A stretch of DNA of 64,000 nt. Origin: Mycetohabitans sp. B8. GTDB taxonomy: Bacteria > Pseudomonadota > Gammaproteobacteria > Burkholderiales > Burkholderiaceae. Of this stretch, positions 10,112 to 19,776 are shown one piece after another. Within the stretch, counting starts at the first letter, position 1; each line of letters starts with the position of its first letter. Below the pieces are notes generated by a model. That model did not search any database and had not been told where the DNA came from. It was given only the letters and a program-made list of their open reading frames with translations. The position numbers were made by a program, and so were the translations under genes. Where the stretch lies: positions 62,001 to 126,000 of the forward strand of contig NZ_JAHLKR010000017.1 in NCBI RefSeq assembly GCF_021991875.1, read 5' to 3'.

Positions 10112-13100
10112 ACCTTTCCCGCCCTTTCATCGCGCGCCCCGTCGCCACCACGTTGCTGGCCGTCGGCATCACACTGGCCGGGCTATTCGCTTTCGTGAAG
10201 CTGCCGGTGTCGCCATTGCCGCAGGTGGACTTTCCGACCATCTCGGTGCTGGCGACGCTGCCTGGCGCCAGCCCGGAGACCGTCGCCACCAGCGTGGCCA
10301 GCCCGCTCGAGCGACACCTGGGTGCCATTGCGGACGTCACCGAGATGACGTCGACGAGCGGCATCGGCAATACGCGGATCGCGCTGCAATTCGGGTTGAA
10401 CCGCGACATCGACGGGGCGGCTCGCGACGTGCAGGCCGCGATCAACGCCGCGCGGGCGGATCTGCCGGCCAGCCTGCGACAAAATCCAACGTACCACAAG
10501 GTCAACCCGGCCGACGCGCCGATCCTCGTCCTCGCGCTAACGTCGAAAACGATGACGGCCGGACAGATGTATGACGCGGCGTCGACCGTGCTGCAACAGG
10601 CGCTGTCGCAAATCGACGGAGTCGGCGAGGTCAACGTCAGCGGCGCGGCCAATCCGGCCGTGCGCGTCGAGGTCAATCCGACCGTGCTGTTCCACTATGG
10701 AATCGGACTGGAAAACATCCGCGCCGCGCTCGCGTCGGCCAATGCAAATAGCCCAAAAGGCGCGATCGAGGCCGGCCGCCGGCACTTGCAGCTGTACACG
10801 AACGACCAGGCGCGGCGCGCCGACCAATACCGTGACCTGGTGATTGCTTACCGCAACGGCTCCGCGGTGCGGCTTTCCGACGTCGCGCAAGTCGTCGATT
10901 CGGTCGAAGACCTGCGCACCATGGGCATGATGAACGGCGAACGCGCAGTGCTCGTGATCCTGTACCGGCAGCCCGGCGCCAATATCATCGAGACGGTTGA
11001 CCGCGTCAAGGCGAAGCTGCCCCAGCTACGCGCGGCGCTGCCCGCGGCGATCGACGTGACGCCGACTGCCGACCGCACGATGACGATCCGTGCTTCACTG
11101 CGGGACACCGAGCGTACGCTGTTGATCGCGGTGATCCTGGTGGTGATGGTCGTGTTCCTATTCTTGCGCAACTGGCGTGCGACGCTGATCCCCAGCGTTG
11201 CGGTGCCCGTGTCGATCATCGGTACATTTGCCGGCATGTACCTGCTCGACTATTCGATCGACAACTTGTCGCTGATGGCGCTGACGATCGCCACCGGCTT
11301 TGTCGTCGATGATGCGATCGTTGTGCTCGAGAACATCTCGCGACACATCGAGGCCGGCATGCCGCGCATGCGCGCAGCCATCGTTGGCGCGCGCGAAGTC
11401 GGCTTCACGGTATTGTCGATCAGCGTCTCGTTGGTCGCGGTGTTCCTGCCGATTCTGTTGATGGGCGGCATTGTGGGACGTCTGTTTCGCGAGTTTGCTG
11501 TCACGCTGTCGCTGGCGATCTTCGTGTCGCTGCTCGTGTCGCTGACGCTCACGCCCATGCTGTGCTCCAGACTGCTCACGCCCACCGCCAACGTGCGCGG
11601 CGACGGCCGGCTCGCACGCTGGCTCGAAGCCGGCTTCGCCCGCTTGCAGCGCGGCTATGAGCGCTCGCTCGGCTGGGCGCTGGACCACGCGTTGCTAGTG
11701 CTGGCCGTACTGGTCGCCACCATCGGCTTGAATGTGTACCTGTACACGGTCGTACCCAAAGGCTTCTTCCCGCAACAGGACACCGGCCGACTCGTCGGCG
11801 GAATCCAGGCAGACCAGAGCACGTCGTTCCAGTCGATGCGAGTGAAATTCTCGCAGATGATGGACATCGTCAAGCGCAACCCGGCAGTCGACTCCGCCGT
11901 CGGCTTCACCGGCGGGCGTCAGACCAACGCGGGTTTCATGTTCATCTCGCTGAAGCCGCTCGCCGAGCGCGGCGTGTCCGCAGACCAGGTCATCGAACAA
12001 CTGCGCGCGCCGTTGGCCGAGGTCGCCGGCGCCAGAACGTTCCTGCAAGCGGTGCAGGATATCCGCGTGGGCGCAAGACAATCGAACGCGCAGTATCAGT
12101 TCACGCTGCTCGGCGATTCGACCGCCCAGCTGTACAAATGGGCGCCGATCCTAACCGAGGCGTTGCAAAAGCGGCCCGAGCTCGTCGATGTGAACTCGGA
12201 CCAACAGCAAGGCGGCCTGGAGGCGAACGTGATCATCGACCGGCCAACCGCTGCACGCTACGGCATCACCCCTGCGCAGATCGACAATACGCTGTATGAC
12301 GCCTTCGGCCAGCGGCAGGTGTCAACGATCTACAATTCGCTGAACCAATATCACGTCGTGATGGAAGTAGCGCCCCGCTATTGGCAGAACCCCGACATCC
12401 TGAAGGACATCTTTATTAGCCAATCCGGCGGCAGCGCATCAGGCACCGCGAGCACCAACGCGACGGCCGGAACCGTCACTAGCGCATCGGGCGCGAAGAA
12501 GACGGCTGGCGCGTCAGTGGCCCATGCCACCAGCCATGCAGCGAACGTCGCGCTCGATTCGGCGCGTAACCAGGCGATCAATTCGATTGCCTCCAGTGGC
12601 AAATCCAGCTCATCGTCCGGCGCCGCGGTCTCCACCGTCAAGGAAACAATGATCCCGTTGTCAGCCATCGCGCGCTTCGGCCCCGGCAATACGCCGCTGG
12701 CGGTCAGCCACCAAGGCCAATTCGTCGCGACGACGATCTCATTCAATCTGCCGGTGGGCAAATCACTGTCAGACGCGACCGCCGCGATCTACCAGACCAT
12801 GGCCGACATCGGCATGCCCGGTACCCTTCACGGCCGTTTCTCCGGCACGGCGCAGGCGTTCCAACAAGCGTTGTCGAACCAGTTGCTATTGATTTTCGCA
12901 GCGCTCGCCGCGGTCTACATTGTGCTGGGCATTCTGTACGAGAGCTATATCCATCCGCTGACGATCCTGTCTACGTTGCCGTCGGCCGGCGTCGGCGCGC
13001 TACTGGCGTTGCTGCTGTTCGATACCGAGTTCAGCCTCATTGCGCTGATCGGCGTGATCCTGTTGATCGGCATCGTCAAGAAGAATGCGATCATGATGGT

Positions 13101-13428
13101 GGACTTCGCGATTGACGCCGCGCGCACCGGCTTGAGCTCGCGCGAAGCGATCCGCCAAGCCTGCCTGCTGCGCTTCAGGCCGATCATGATGACCACCTGC
13201 GCCGCGCTACTCGGTGCGTTACCGCTCGCGTTCGGTCACGGCGAAGGACACGAGATGCGCGCGCCACTGGGCATCTCCATCGTCGGCGGATTAATTGTTA
13301 GCCAATTGCTGACGCTCTATACGACGCCGGTGGTTTACCTCTACATGGACCGGCTTCGTACCTGGTGGGGCGCGCGGCACGGCGGCGAGCACGTCCCGCC
13401 GCGCCACGCGTTCGGCAACGACGAGTAA
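10108..13428 (+). CDS. mdtC: RND multidrug transporter subunit MdtC with a low-complexity insert
   Basis: Partner of MdtB, 1106 residues. It has the same architecture: [17 protein letters not shown], the porter motif [20 protein letters not shown], proton-relay pair D401-D402 and [14 protein letters not shown] near the C-terminus. It is about 70 residues longer than typical MdtC because of a Ser/Ala/Thr/Gly-rich stretch at about residues 772-842, in the second periplasmic half just before [16 protein letters not shown]. No outer-membrane channel gene follows, so a TolC-type protein from elsewhere is presumably used. Confidence 0.95.
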   Translation: MNLSRPFIARPVATTLLAVGITLAGLFAFVKLPVSPLPQVDFPTISVLATLPGASPETVATSVASPLERHLGAIADVTEMTSTSGIGNTRIALQFGLNRDIDGAARDVQAAINAARADLPASLRQNPTYHKVNPADAPILVLALTSKTMTAGQMYDAASTVLQQALSQIDGVGEVNVSGAANPAVRVEVNPTVLFHYGIGLENIRAALASANANSPKGAIEAGRRHLQLYTNDQARRADQYRDLVIAYRNGSAVRLSDVAQVVDSVEDLRTMGMMNGERAVLVILYRQPGANIIETVDRVKAKLPQLRAALPAAIDVTPTADRTMTIRASLRDTERTLLIAVILVVMVVFLFLRNWRATLIPSVAVPVSIIGTFAGMYLLDYSIDNLSLMALTIATGFVVDDAIVVLENISRHIEAGMPRMRAAIVGAREVGFTVLSISVSLVAVFLPILLMGGIVGRLFREFAVTLSLAIFVSLLVSLTLTPMLCSRLLTPTANVRGDGRLARWLEAGFARLQRGYERSLGWALDHALLVLAVLVATIGLNVYLYTVVPKGFFPQQDTGRLVGGIQADQSTSFQSMRVKFSQMMDIVKRNPAVDSAVGFTGGRQTNAGFMFISLKPLAERGVSADQVIEQLRAPLAEVAGARTFLQAVQDIRVGARQSNAQYQFTLLGDSTAQLYKWAPILTEALQKRPELVDVNSDQQQGGLEANVIIDRPTAARYGITPAQIDNTLYDAFGQRQVSTIYNSLNQYHVVMEVAPRYWQNPDILKDIFISQSGGSASGTASTNATAGTVTSASGAKKTAGASVAHATSHAANVALDSARNQAINSIASSGKSSSSSGAAVSTVKETMIPLSAIARFGPGNTPLAVSHQGQFVATTISFNLPVGKSLSDATAAIYQTMADIGMPGTLHGRFSGTAQAFQQALSNQLLLIFAALAAVYIVLGILYESYIHPLTILSTLPSAGVGALLALLLFDTEFSLIALIGVILLIGIVKKNAIMMVDFAIDAARTGLSSREAIRQACLLRFRPIMMTTCAALLGALPLAFGHGEGHEMRAPLGISIVGGLIVSQLLTLYTTPVVYLYMDRLRTWWGARHGGEHVPPRHAFGNDE

Positions 13429-13690
13429 CGCCGCCCGGGCGGTGCTCCGCGTAACGGTGCCCGGGGCACGATGTTGCTGCGTCCGGGCCGGCACGAAACA
13501 TCGGCACACGCGCAAGCCGATGGCGGCGTTGCACCGCGGACCGGGCGAGGGCAACGCCGTCGCGCGGCGATGACGTCGGCCCCCGTCGAAGCAGGTAGAA
13601 TACGGCCCCCGCATCGAGTGCGATCGCGTGCCGCGCAGCTTGCGCATCGCCCGATACATGCGTTCCCCCCTGCTTCAACTGCATATCTTC

Positions 13691-14233
13691 ATGGCTAAAC
13701 TCTTGACAGACCAGGAATTCCAGCGCTTCAACGAATTGCAACAGAAACAATCGGCGTTCATGATTTCGAGCGACGAGGCCGATGAACTGCGCGATATCGT
13801 CGCGCGCGCGCAGCAGCGTCGGGACGATCGTGCACAAGCGATGCAGACGACCGAGAGCCACATCCGCACGTTCGGCATCACGCCCGACGAACTCTTCTCT
13901 CCGCAGCAGATCGCAGAGGCGGCGCGCGCCTTCGGTTTGATCCCGTTGGCCAGAAAACCGCGCAAGGGTACGGACGCCAAACCGGTCGAGCCGAAGGCAA
14001 GCGCCGTGGCACCGGCGGGTTCTGTCGCGGCGCCAGAGCTCGCGGTTGACTCCCCGCACGAGACGAAGCTGCCTGGCGCCGGCATGGACGCGCGCACGGC
14101 CGCCGACCCTGCGCATAGCGATCCGGCCCCTGCGCCGGGTGCCGAGACCGTCCCCCCGGCTGCCGTGCAAGCCGGAACCGAAGCGCGAGCCAGCGCTGAA
14201 ATGGGGACCGAAATCCGGACCGAGCCTGCATAA
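13691..14233 (+). CDS. Conserved hypothetical protein with acidic-helical N-terminus
   Basis: 180 residues from MAKLLTDQEFQRFNELQQ. An upstream ATG at 13628 is possible, but the segment it adds looks like untranslated DNA. The first 95 residues are charged and helical (DEADELRDIVARAQQRRDD) and contain ITPDELFSPQQIAEAARAFG. The last 85 are Ala/Pro/Glu-rich and probably disordered. There is no signal peptide or membrane segment. I do not recognise the family. It lies 260 bases after mdtC and just before the effector-like block. Confidence 0.6.
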   Translation: MAKLLTDQEFQRFNELQQKQSAFMISSDEADELRDIVARAQQRRDDRAQAMQTTESHIRTFGITPDELFSPQQIAEAARAFGLIPLARKPRKGTDAKPVEPKASAVAPAGSVAAPELAVDSPHETKLPGAGMDARTAADPAHSDPAPAPGAETVPPAAVQAGTEARASAEMGTEIRTEPA

Positions 14234-14524
14234 GCCCGTACGCGCCAACCGGCGATGATGCGCCGTTCAATGCGCCCCCCTCGCACGCGTAACGTCCAAT
14301 GAACACAGCGCGCGTCGCACCGGCGCGCGCCTGCCAACCTACCTGCCTGGCCCCCGCCCCACCCGGGACGCCGCTCGAATCGCCCCGTCCGGTTTATCGG
14401 CGACAGAACATTCTCTTCATTTTCTCCACACCTGGTTAGCAAATGCCGTGGTGAGTGGCCACCGTCCGTCTCTTCGTCCCGACGAGCATCATCAGCCACG
14501 CCCGGCCCGGTTCGGGCCATCGGG

Positions 14525-14548
14525 TTCGCTTGTGGCACCTCGTGTTCG
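14525..14548 (+). promoter_or_regulatory. hrpII box (PIP-like), perfect TTCG-N16-TTCG
   Basis: TTCG at 14525-14528 and TTCG at 14545-14548 are separated by exactly 16 bases. This is the hrpII box recognised in the HrpB regulon of Ralstonia and related hrp systems. Its end is 72 bases before the ATG at 14621. A clean -10 element about 30 bases downstream is not obvious. Confidence 0.65.
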
Positions 14549-14620
14549 CGTCCAGCTTATCCAACCAACCAAATACCTATGAAATAACGACACATCTGTT
14601 CATTTCGGACGAGGCCTTGC

Positions 14621-15568
14621 ATGACAACCACGATCACGATTATCCAAACCGATTCGCCGTCTTCCAACTGGTCCCAATGGCCCGGGCTTTACGACAACGA
14701 CACGTCTGGAATCCATCACAAGCGGGCAGGAGACGGACAAACCTCGACGTCATCGGACGGGCAATGGTCGAACACCGACGATTTGCTCAATCAGCTGATC
14801 CAGTTGTTGATGCAGTTCAACGGCAACGATCACGAGGGCAATACCGGCGATGGCCCGGGCTCGGGTGATGCCATCGGCCGACATCACGGCGGGGGCGGCA
14901 AATGTCACCATCACCATTGCGACGCGCCGGAGGACGGCACGGGCGGATCATCCGACAAGACCCACGGCACCTCCTCCGACGGCGACGCTACCGACTCGAC
15001 CCAAGCGAGCAGCAGGTCCGGCAAGAACCAGCCGGCACTGGACGGTCCAACAACGCCAGGCAAGGCCTATACGCCAGGGAAGAATCCGAAGATCGACCGA
15101 TGGGAAAACGACATCAACCTGGCCGCGCAGCTGACGGGGCTAGATGGCAACCTGATCGGTGGACAGATGTGGGCCGAATCGCGCGGTAATCCGAAGGAAT
15201 GGTCGAAAAACAGCGACGGCACGCCGGACCTGAGCCTGATGCAGATCGGCCAGCGGCGCTGGGAAGAGGATGTGCTGCCGAAACTGACGAAACAGGACAA
15301 AGAAAACATCAAGAAGTTGACTGGCAAGGATGCGAAGGACCTGGCCGTGAGCAATCCACACGACAACGTGATTGCGGGAGCCTTCGAACTGAAGACCCAC
15401 ATCATCGATCACGGCGGTGATCGCAACAATCCGATGGCCAACGAAAAAGCGCTGAAGAAGGGACTTGAAGAATACGTTGGAGTTGGCGACGAGGGGAAAT
15501 ACGCAAGACATGTTATGACTAACTACAACGTATTAAACCAGCATAAAGAACTGGACGACAGCCAATAG
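14621..15568 (+). CDS. Harpin-like protein with lytic transglycosylase (SLT) domain, candidate type III secreted
   Basis: 315 residues. The N-terminal 35 residues are Ser/Thr-rich with no Sec signal (MTTTITIIQTDSPSSNWSQ), then HHKRA and an amphipathic helix DDLLNQLIQLLMQFNGN typical of harpins. A Gly/Asp/His-rich region with CHHHHC follows. From about residue 155 there is a transglycosylase fold: MWAESRGNP with catalytic Glu186, then LSLMQIGQRRW. In plant-associated bacteria such proteins (for example Hpa2-like) help the type III apparatus cross peptidoglycan or are secreted by it. A perfect hrpII box lies 72 bases upstream. The next gene shares the N-terminal design but not the C-terminus. 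The SLT call is good; secretion is inferred. Confidence 0.75.
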   Translation: MTTTITIIQTDSPSSNWSQWPGLYDNDTSGIHHKRAGDGQTSTSSDGQWSNTDDLLNQLIQLLMQFNGNDHEGNTGDGPGSGDAIGRHHGGGGKCHHHHCDAPEDGTGGSSDKTHGTSSDGDATDSTQASSRSGKNQPALDGPTTPGKAYTPGKNPKIDRWENDINLAAQLTGLDGNLIGGQMWAESRGNPKEWSKNSDGTPDLSLMQIGQRRWEEDVLPKLTKQDKENIKKLTGKDAKDLAVSNPHDNVIAGAFELKTHIIDHGGDRNNPMANEKALKKGLEEYVGVGDEGKYARHVMTNYNVLNQHKELDDSQ

Positions 15569-15798
15569 TGCGCAGAAGCGCCGGAGCCCTCCATCGATCG
15601 CGCGGTGTTGCCCGGCGCAATCAGCGCCCCGTGTCCCACGGGGCACAGTTGCCGTTGCTGGCAGCCCGGCTCAGGGCTGTGCCAACCCAGTATCAGTGAG
15701 TCTTACGACAGAACCCGAGCGTGCCGCTGGGCCCATGACCAGCCGTACTGGCAGCGGTTTTCCAAAATAACGGCGCGCAGCCCAACAAGGAGCACAAC

Positions 15799-16521
15799 AT
15801 GACCATTACCATTTCTATCACTCAATCAGATTCGTCCTACTCGCCGTTTGGCCCGGGTAGCCCGAGCGGCACGTACGGCACCGCCCCGGACGCTGCGCAC
15901 CACAAACGCGCTGAGCAAAGCGATTCCATGGGGCGTCCGGCGAACGGCACGTCATCAGACGACTCCGATTTCTTGCAAAAACTCATCGAACAATTGCTGG
16001 CTATGCTGCAGAATTCGCATAGCGACGACGACGACAATTCGTTCGATGACGACGGCACGGCGTGCGGACATCGCTCCCCGGCCCCGCCAAAGGATGGCGA
16101 CTGCGAATGTCCATGCTCACCGCATCATGGGCACTCAGCTGCCGATCGTTCCCAGCACGATGGCAAGGCACCGGTCACGAGCGGCGGCTGGGGTACGATC
16201 ACTGATCCCGTGACCAGTGGCGGCTTAGGCACGATCACCGATTCGGTCACCAGCGGCGGCTCGGGCACGACCACGCATCCCGTGACCAGCGGCGGCTGGG
16301 GCACAATCACCGATCCGGACACTAGCGGCGGCTCGGGCACAATCACCAGCCCGGCATCCAACGGCGACTCAAGCACGATCACCCATCCAGGGAGCAGCAA
16401 TAGCAAGGACGCGTCGACGAACTCCACCGTGTCCGCAGACCCCTTTGGTTCTTCCGGCAATAGCCGCTTTGACCCTTCGGGCGTCGTTCAGGCGCCTGCC
16501 GGCAATCAGTTCTACGAATAG
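15799..16521 (+). CDS. Harpin-like Gly/Ser-rich repeat protein, candidate type III secreted
   Basis: 240 residues, with a good ribosome binding site (AAGGAG) before ATG. The N-terminus MTITISITQSDSSYSPFG, the motif HHKRA and the helix DFLQKLIEQLLAMLQNS parallel the upstream gene. An Asp-rich stretch and a Cys-rich patch (CECPCSPHHGH) follow, then six 12-residue repeats (residues 126-197) with pattern VTSGGxGTITDP, and a Ser/Gly-rich tail. Harpins are small, acidic, Gly-rich and cysteine-poor; the Cys patch is atypical. No hrpII box is found in its own 230-base upstream gap, so it may be read through from the SLT gene. Function unknown. Confidence 0.65.
   Translation: MTITISITQSDSSYSPFGPGSPSGTYGTAPDAAHHKRAEQSDSMGRPANGTSSDDSDFLQKLIEQLLAMLQNSHSDDDDNSFDDDGTACGHRSPAPPKDGDCECPCSPHHGHSAADRSQHDGKAPVTSGGWGTITDPVTSGGLGTITDSVTSGGSGTTTHPVTSGGWGTITDPDTSGGSGTITSPASNGDSSTITHPGSSNSKDASTNSTVSADPFGSSGNSRFDPSGVVQAPAGNQFYE
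16174..16389 (+). repeat. Six tandem 36-bp coding repeats
   Basis: Units begin at 16174, 16210, 16246, 16282, 16318 and 16354. Each encodes 12 residues of the form (V/D)TSGG(W/L/S)GT(I/T)T(D/H/S)(P/S). The last unit is most diverged (ASNGDSSTITHP). The phase is kept exactly, so the array evolves within the protein. Confidence 0.9.
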
Positions 16522-16766
16522 TCTTCATAGGGCTGATCCACGCCGTTGCGGCGTGGCTCAGCCGTTACCGGCGTGCCGCACGCGACATGCAGATACGCAT
16601 AGCACTGCACTGGCAGCATGAAGCGCTCACTGGCGTCGCCGTCGAACCAGCCGGCATATAGCCGTCCATCCTGGCGGATCTGCAGCGATCCGTCCTGTCT
16701 GTGCGCGGACACGATCAGCCGCAACTTGCCGCGCTTATCCGCACGCGCTCGCCACCTGTCGGGCAT
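16512..16766 (-). pseudogene. Pirin-family C-terminal remnant
   Basis: The 84-residue frame contains GSLQIRQDGRLYAGWFDGD, which matches the start of the C-terminal cupin of pirin/quercetinase (YhhW-type) proteins; full proteins are about 230-290 residues. The N-terminal metal-binding cupin is absent upstream, and the end (PRRNGVDQPYEDYS) does not look like the family. It is a truncated relic caught between two effector-like genes. Confidence 0.55.
16531..16563 (+). terminator. Hairpin after the repeat protein gene
   Basis: Stem GGCTGA-T-CCACGCC / GGCGTGG-C-TCAGCC with a GTTGC loop, starting 10 bases after the stop codon at 16521. There is no T-run, so it is a terminator-like hairpin rather than a textbook one. 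It also overlaps the end of the pirin remnant on the other strand. Confidence 0.45.
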
Positions 16767-16859
16767 TTGTTAGGTTTCTCGAAAAGCGATGACGCACGCG
16801 CCTTCCCCAATGATCGAAGCCGCGCGGCTCTATTGCTTGCAGTCACGTCAATATTGTAT

Positions 16860-16883
16860 TTCGGGAACTTCCTGCCGTGTACG
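16860..16883 (+). promoter_or_regulatory. One-mismatch hrpII box
   Basis: TTCG at 16860-16863, 16 bases, then TACG at 16880-16883 (one base off TTCG). It ends 91 bases before the ATG at 16975, a distance like that of the perfect box at 14525. Imperfect boxes can be functional in Ralstonia-type systems, but chance is a real alternative. Confidence 0.35.
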
Positions 16884-16974
16884 CCCCTGGCAACGGGGCT
16901 TCGCGCGCGTTCATGGTAACGCGTTGCAAAGCGTCCTAGAGTGACAACGTCAGCACTACCAGAGAGTACCCGAT

Positions 16975-19776
16975 ATGACGTTGAGCCCGTCACTTCATCC
17001 TCGTAATTATGACGCAGACCTAACAATAGATTTTGGTGAACGCCTAGCGCAACTGGTTGGCGCTCCACCACGGCTGCAGACGGCACCGTCCAGCCATGCG
17101 CATCACCACGGCCAGATTGCAAGCCTGCCTCACGCATGGAAAAAACAAGTTGAGGCACGCAGCCGCGCGATGACTCAATTGGAAAGCCTGCTCCATGACG
17201 GGAACGTGCGTTCAGTACCTGTGTCAGCGGTGGAAAAACCTTCAGTGCAAACCCTGCCTACGCCCGATAGCATCTCATCTGCGCTGAGCTTGGCCGAGAT
17301 ACACAACCTTGCTCGGAATTGCAAGAACCTAATAGCCCGCATCACGCAATCCCCGGCCGAACGGCAGACCGTTTCGTCGGAAAGTTCCGTTGCAGGCGCA
17401 TCGCAACGCGCGGTTCGCCTGCCGCGCACCATCACGCGGGTGGGCTTAGGTACCGCCATGCGCGGCGTGTATGCCGCGATGGCCACCCCAATTCAGCTCT
17501 TCAAAGGGTGCACGCAAACCACTTCCGACAGTCTTGACCAGTCATCCGAATTAATTGAATCTGATCCGCTGGACACCCTCAAGCGAGCAGGCATCTCCGA
17601 GGAAATTTTCAGCCGGAACGAAAAAATCGCTGCCGACGGCACGTTGGCCTTGCTGGCGGTCATGGAGATAAAGTCAGGCATTCAAGAAATGGCGCATGCC
17701 GCCAAGCACCACAAGGAACTGAAGCGCTCGATCAAGCAACTCGAACAAGAGGTCGCCTGTCTTGAGCGTCTCGCCGGCTTTGCCGGCTCAACGCGGGATC
17801 ACAACCGTCCCGCGCAAGCGGCTTCGGTCCGACTGTTCACCGACGCGCAATCGATGACGACATGCTTGCGCGCCGTCATGGAAGTCAAGCGCCAAGTGAT
17901 GACGTTTACGCGGCAGCAAAACCGTGCCGGCGCCGCATTAGGGGCATGCTCGATCGCTTCCGGTAGCACCGTGATGGCCAAGGCCTCAGTCGGCATTGCC
18001 GCCAAGGCTGCGCTGTGCGCATCAGACAGTCCTGCCACGGCGGCGTTGGATCACGTCGCAGGCCTCGCGACGCTGGGCCTGGAGCCGCTTGTCGGCGCCA
18101 CAGCGCTCGCCAGTGGCGCATACAAGGTTCATCGTTCGCGCCAACAGCTCAATGCGTTCCGCACCGCCAAGGCCACAACCGACGCGCGCTTGAAAGACGC
18201 AACTATCGATGCCCTGATCGATCAATTGCGTCAAAACGGGCACCCTCTGAGCCCTGAAGACGTCGAATGGCTGCACCGCTACGCGCGATTCCAATCACTG
18301 AAGTTGGAACAGCGGGATCAGTTCTTTACAAGCTATGCGCGATGGAACAACAGTTTCCTCGCTGGCAGCGCCGTCTACGCCGCGAGCACACTGGCCAAGG
18401 CCGGTGTGGCGGGCGCCATCGCCGCCGGTACGGCAGGCGCTGCGGTAGCCCATCCCGCCGTCGCCGGGGGCCTGCTGGCCGTGACAATAAGCGGGCTGCT
18501 CATGATGAGCGCATCATCGCAGCGCGCGCTCTTTGACTACCGCAGGCAACAGCGCTACCAAACCTACTACACTGGCGATGACCCGGAATTGAATCGTACG
18601 TTCCTGGAATCAATGGACGTGCTCAATTGGGGCAGCAGCACTGCAACGCCGTTGGACGGCTTGCTACTGCAATCAGCATTCTACAAACAGATATACCAGC
18701 GCGAAGACCGGCGTCAAACATTTCTGAGCCAAGTCGCAGACCAGCTCGGCCAACGCTACGACGACAAATATGTCTACACCGGCGATTCTGAAGCGCGTGG
18801 CGCCAAGCCGTCTACTCAGCAATTGATCGCGAGCACAGCCCGACGCGCAGCGCAAGACTCATTGGGACGTCTGAAGGCGGCGTCATCGTTCCTTGCCCAC
18901 AGCGCCAAGCTGAACTCACCGCATAGCGCGACGCGCGCCGCCAAGCAAGCTTGGAACGACTCGCGCGCGTACCTAACTCGAAGCAGCTTGAAAACATGGC
19001 TCGCCCAACCGACACGGGAAGCACAAGCGGCCCAGATTGATTTGCTTGAAGGCATGCTGGACACCCAGGCCACTTATTTGCGCAGGAAGCTGCAGGCCAA
19101 AATACAGACCTACCAAAACGTAGTAAGCAAGTTGAGCGGCACGCCTGCTCCGTCTCCGGACGAGCACGCCATCGAGGACGTCAGGCTTAGCACCGTGGAC
19201 GCCGCCGACAACACGTCGCGCGAACACCCGTTCAAGACAATATTCGCCCCGCTCGATGCGACCATCACGCACGTCGAGGATGTTCGCATCGAGAACCATC
19301 CGGCCGACATGCCGCGCAACCTCGCGCTGAAGGAAATCCTGGTTGGGTTGGACAAGGATTTGGAATATGATCAGCGCTTGTATCGCGACGCATTAGCCGT
19401 ACGGGCGCAATGCCGGAAGCTGAAGCGCCAGCTACCGTTGACGAAGGCACACGAGCGGCAACTGGCCATTGCAATTGATCAGTTTATCTCGGTGCAACAG
19501 GGTGAACTCGTCGACCCGCATGCGCCCCGCGCCGATTTGGCATCCAGCCACGACAAGCTGGCGACTTATCTGATGAAAAGCGCGCCGAAACGCTACCGCG
19601 ACCTGCGCGGCAAGCTGAATGAAACACTGATGCAGGCGACGCGGCAGATCGACCTGTGTGGTGCGTGGCACGATGGCGAAGCGGCCGTGACGCGAGCACC
19701 CAACGCGTCGGATGCGGCACCGCGCCAGCCACGACGCGCCTTTCCTAACTTAAGGCTTCGTCGCACGGTTTTCTGA
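16975..19776 (+). CDS. Large protein of unknown function, candidate type III effector
   Basis: 933 residues, intact. The N-terminus (MTLSPSLHPRNYDADLTIDF) has no Sec signal and the first 110 residues are rich in Ser, Pro and His, as in many type III substrates. Two hydrophobic helical stretches stand out, about 157-180 (GLGTAMRGVYAAMATPIQLF) and 455-510 (GAIAAGTAGAAVAHPAVAGG and flanks), with a third moderate one near 315-345. The rest is helical and Lys/Arg/Gln-rich with coiled-coil character (about 225-260 and 680-720). The stretches suggest membrane insertion after delivery, as in pore-forming translocators or membrane-targeted effectors. I do not recognise any family. A one-mismatch hrpII box lies upstream. 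Confidence 0.7.
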   Translation: MTLSPSLHPRNYDADLTIDFGERLAQLVGAPPRLQTAPSSHAHHHGQIASLPHAWKKQVEARSRAMTQLESLLHDGNVRSVPVSAVEKPSVQTLPTPDSISSALSLAEIHNLARNCKNLIARITQSPAERQTVSSESSVAGASQRAVRLPRTITRVGLGTAMRGVYAAMATPIQLFKGCTQTTSDSLDQSSELIESDPLDTLKRAGISEEIFSRNEKIAADGTLALLAVMEIKSGIQEMAHAAKHHKELKRSIKQLEQEVACLERLAGFAGSTRDHNRPAQAASVRLFTDAQSMTTCLRAVMEVKRQVMTFTRQQNRAGAALGACSIASGSTVMAKASVGIAAKAALCASDSPATAALDHVAGLATLGLEPLVGATALASGAYKVHRSRQQLNAFRTAKATTDARLKDATIDALIDQLRQNGHPLSPEDVEWLHRYARFQSLKLEQRDQFFTSYARWNNSFLAGSAVYAASTLAKAGVAGAIAAGTAGAAVAHPAVAGGLLAVTISGLLMMSASSQRALFDYRRQQRYQTYYTGDDPELNRTFLESMDVLNWGSSTATPLDGLLLQSAFYKQIYQREDRRQTFLSQVADQLGQRYDDKYVYTGDSEARGAKPSTQQLIASTARRAAQDSLGRLKAASSFLAHSAKLNSPHSATRAAKQAWNDSRAYLTRSSLKTWLAQPTREAQAAQIDLLEGMLDTQATYLRRKLQAKIQTYQNVVSKLSGTPAPSPDEHAIEDVRLSTVDAADNTSREHPFKTIFAPLDATITHVEDVRIENHPADMPRNLALKEILVGLDKDLEYDQRLYRDALAVRAQCRKLKRQLPLTKAHERQLAIAIDQFISVQQGELVDPHAPRADLASSHDKLATYLMKSAPKRYRDLRGKLNETLMQATRQIDLCGAWHDGEAAVTRAPNASDAAPRQPRRAFPNLRLRRTVF

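Noticed and set aside
15569..15798. hrpII box for the repeat protein gene
   Set aside because: No TTCG pair occurs in this gap; the gene may depend on read-through.
16174..16389. Could the repeat array be a CRISPR
   Set aside because: Units are directly adjacent without spacers and keep the reading frame of a protein.
16860..16903. TTCG pair at 16860 and 16900 as hrpII box
   Set aside because: The spacing is 36 bases, not 16; only the TTCG-N16-TACG reading is close to the consensus.
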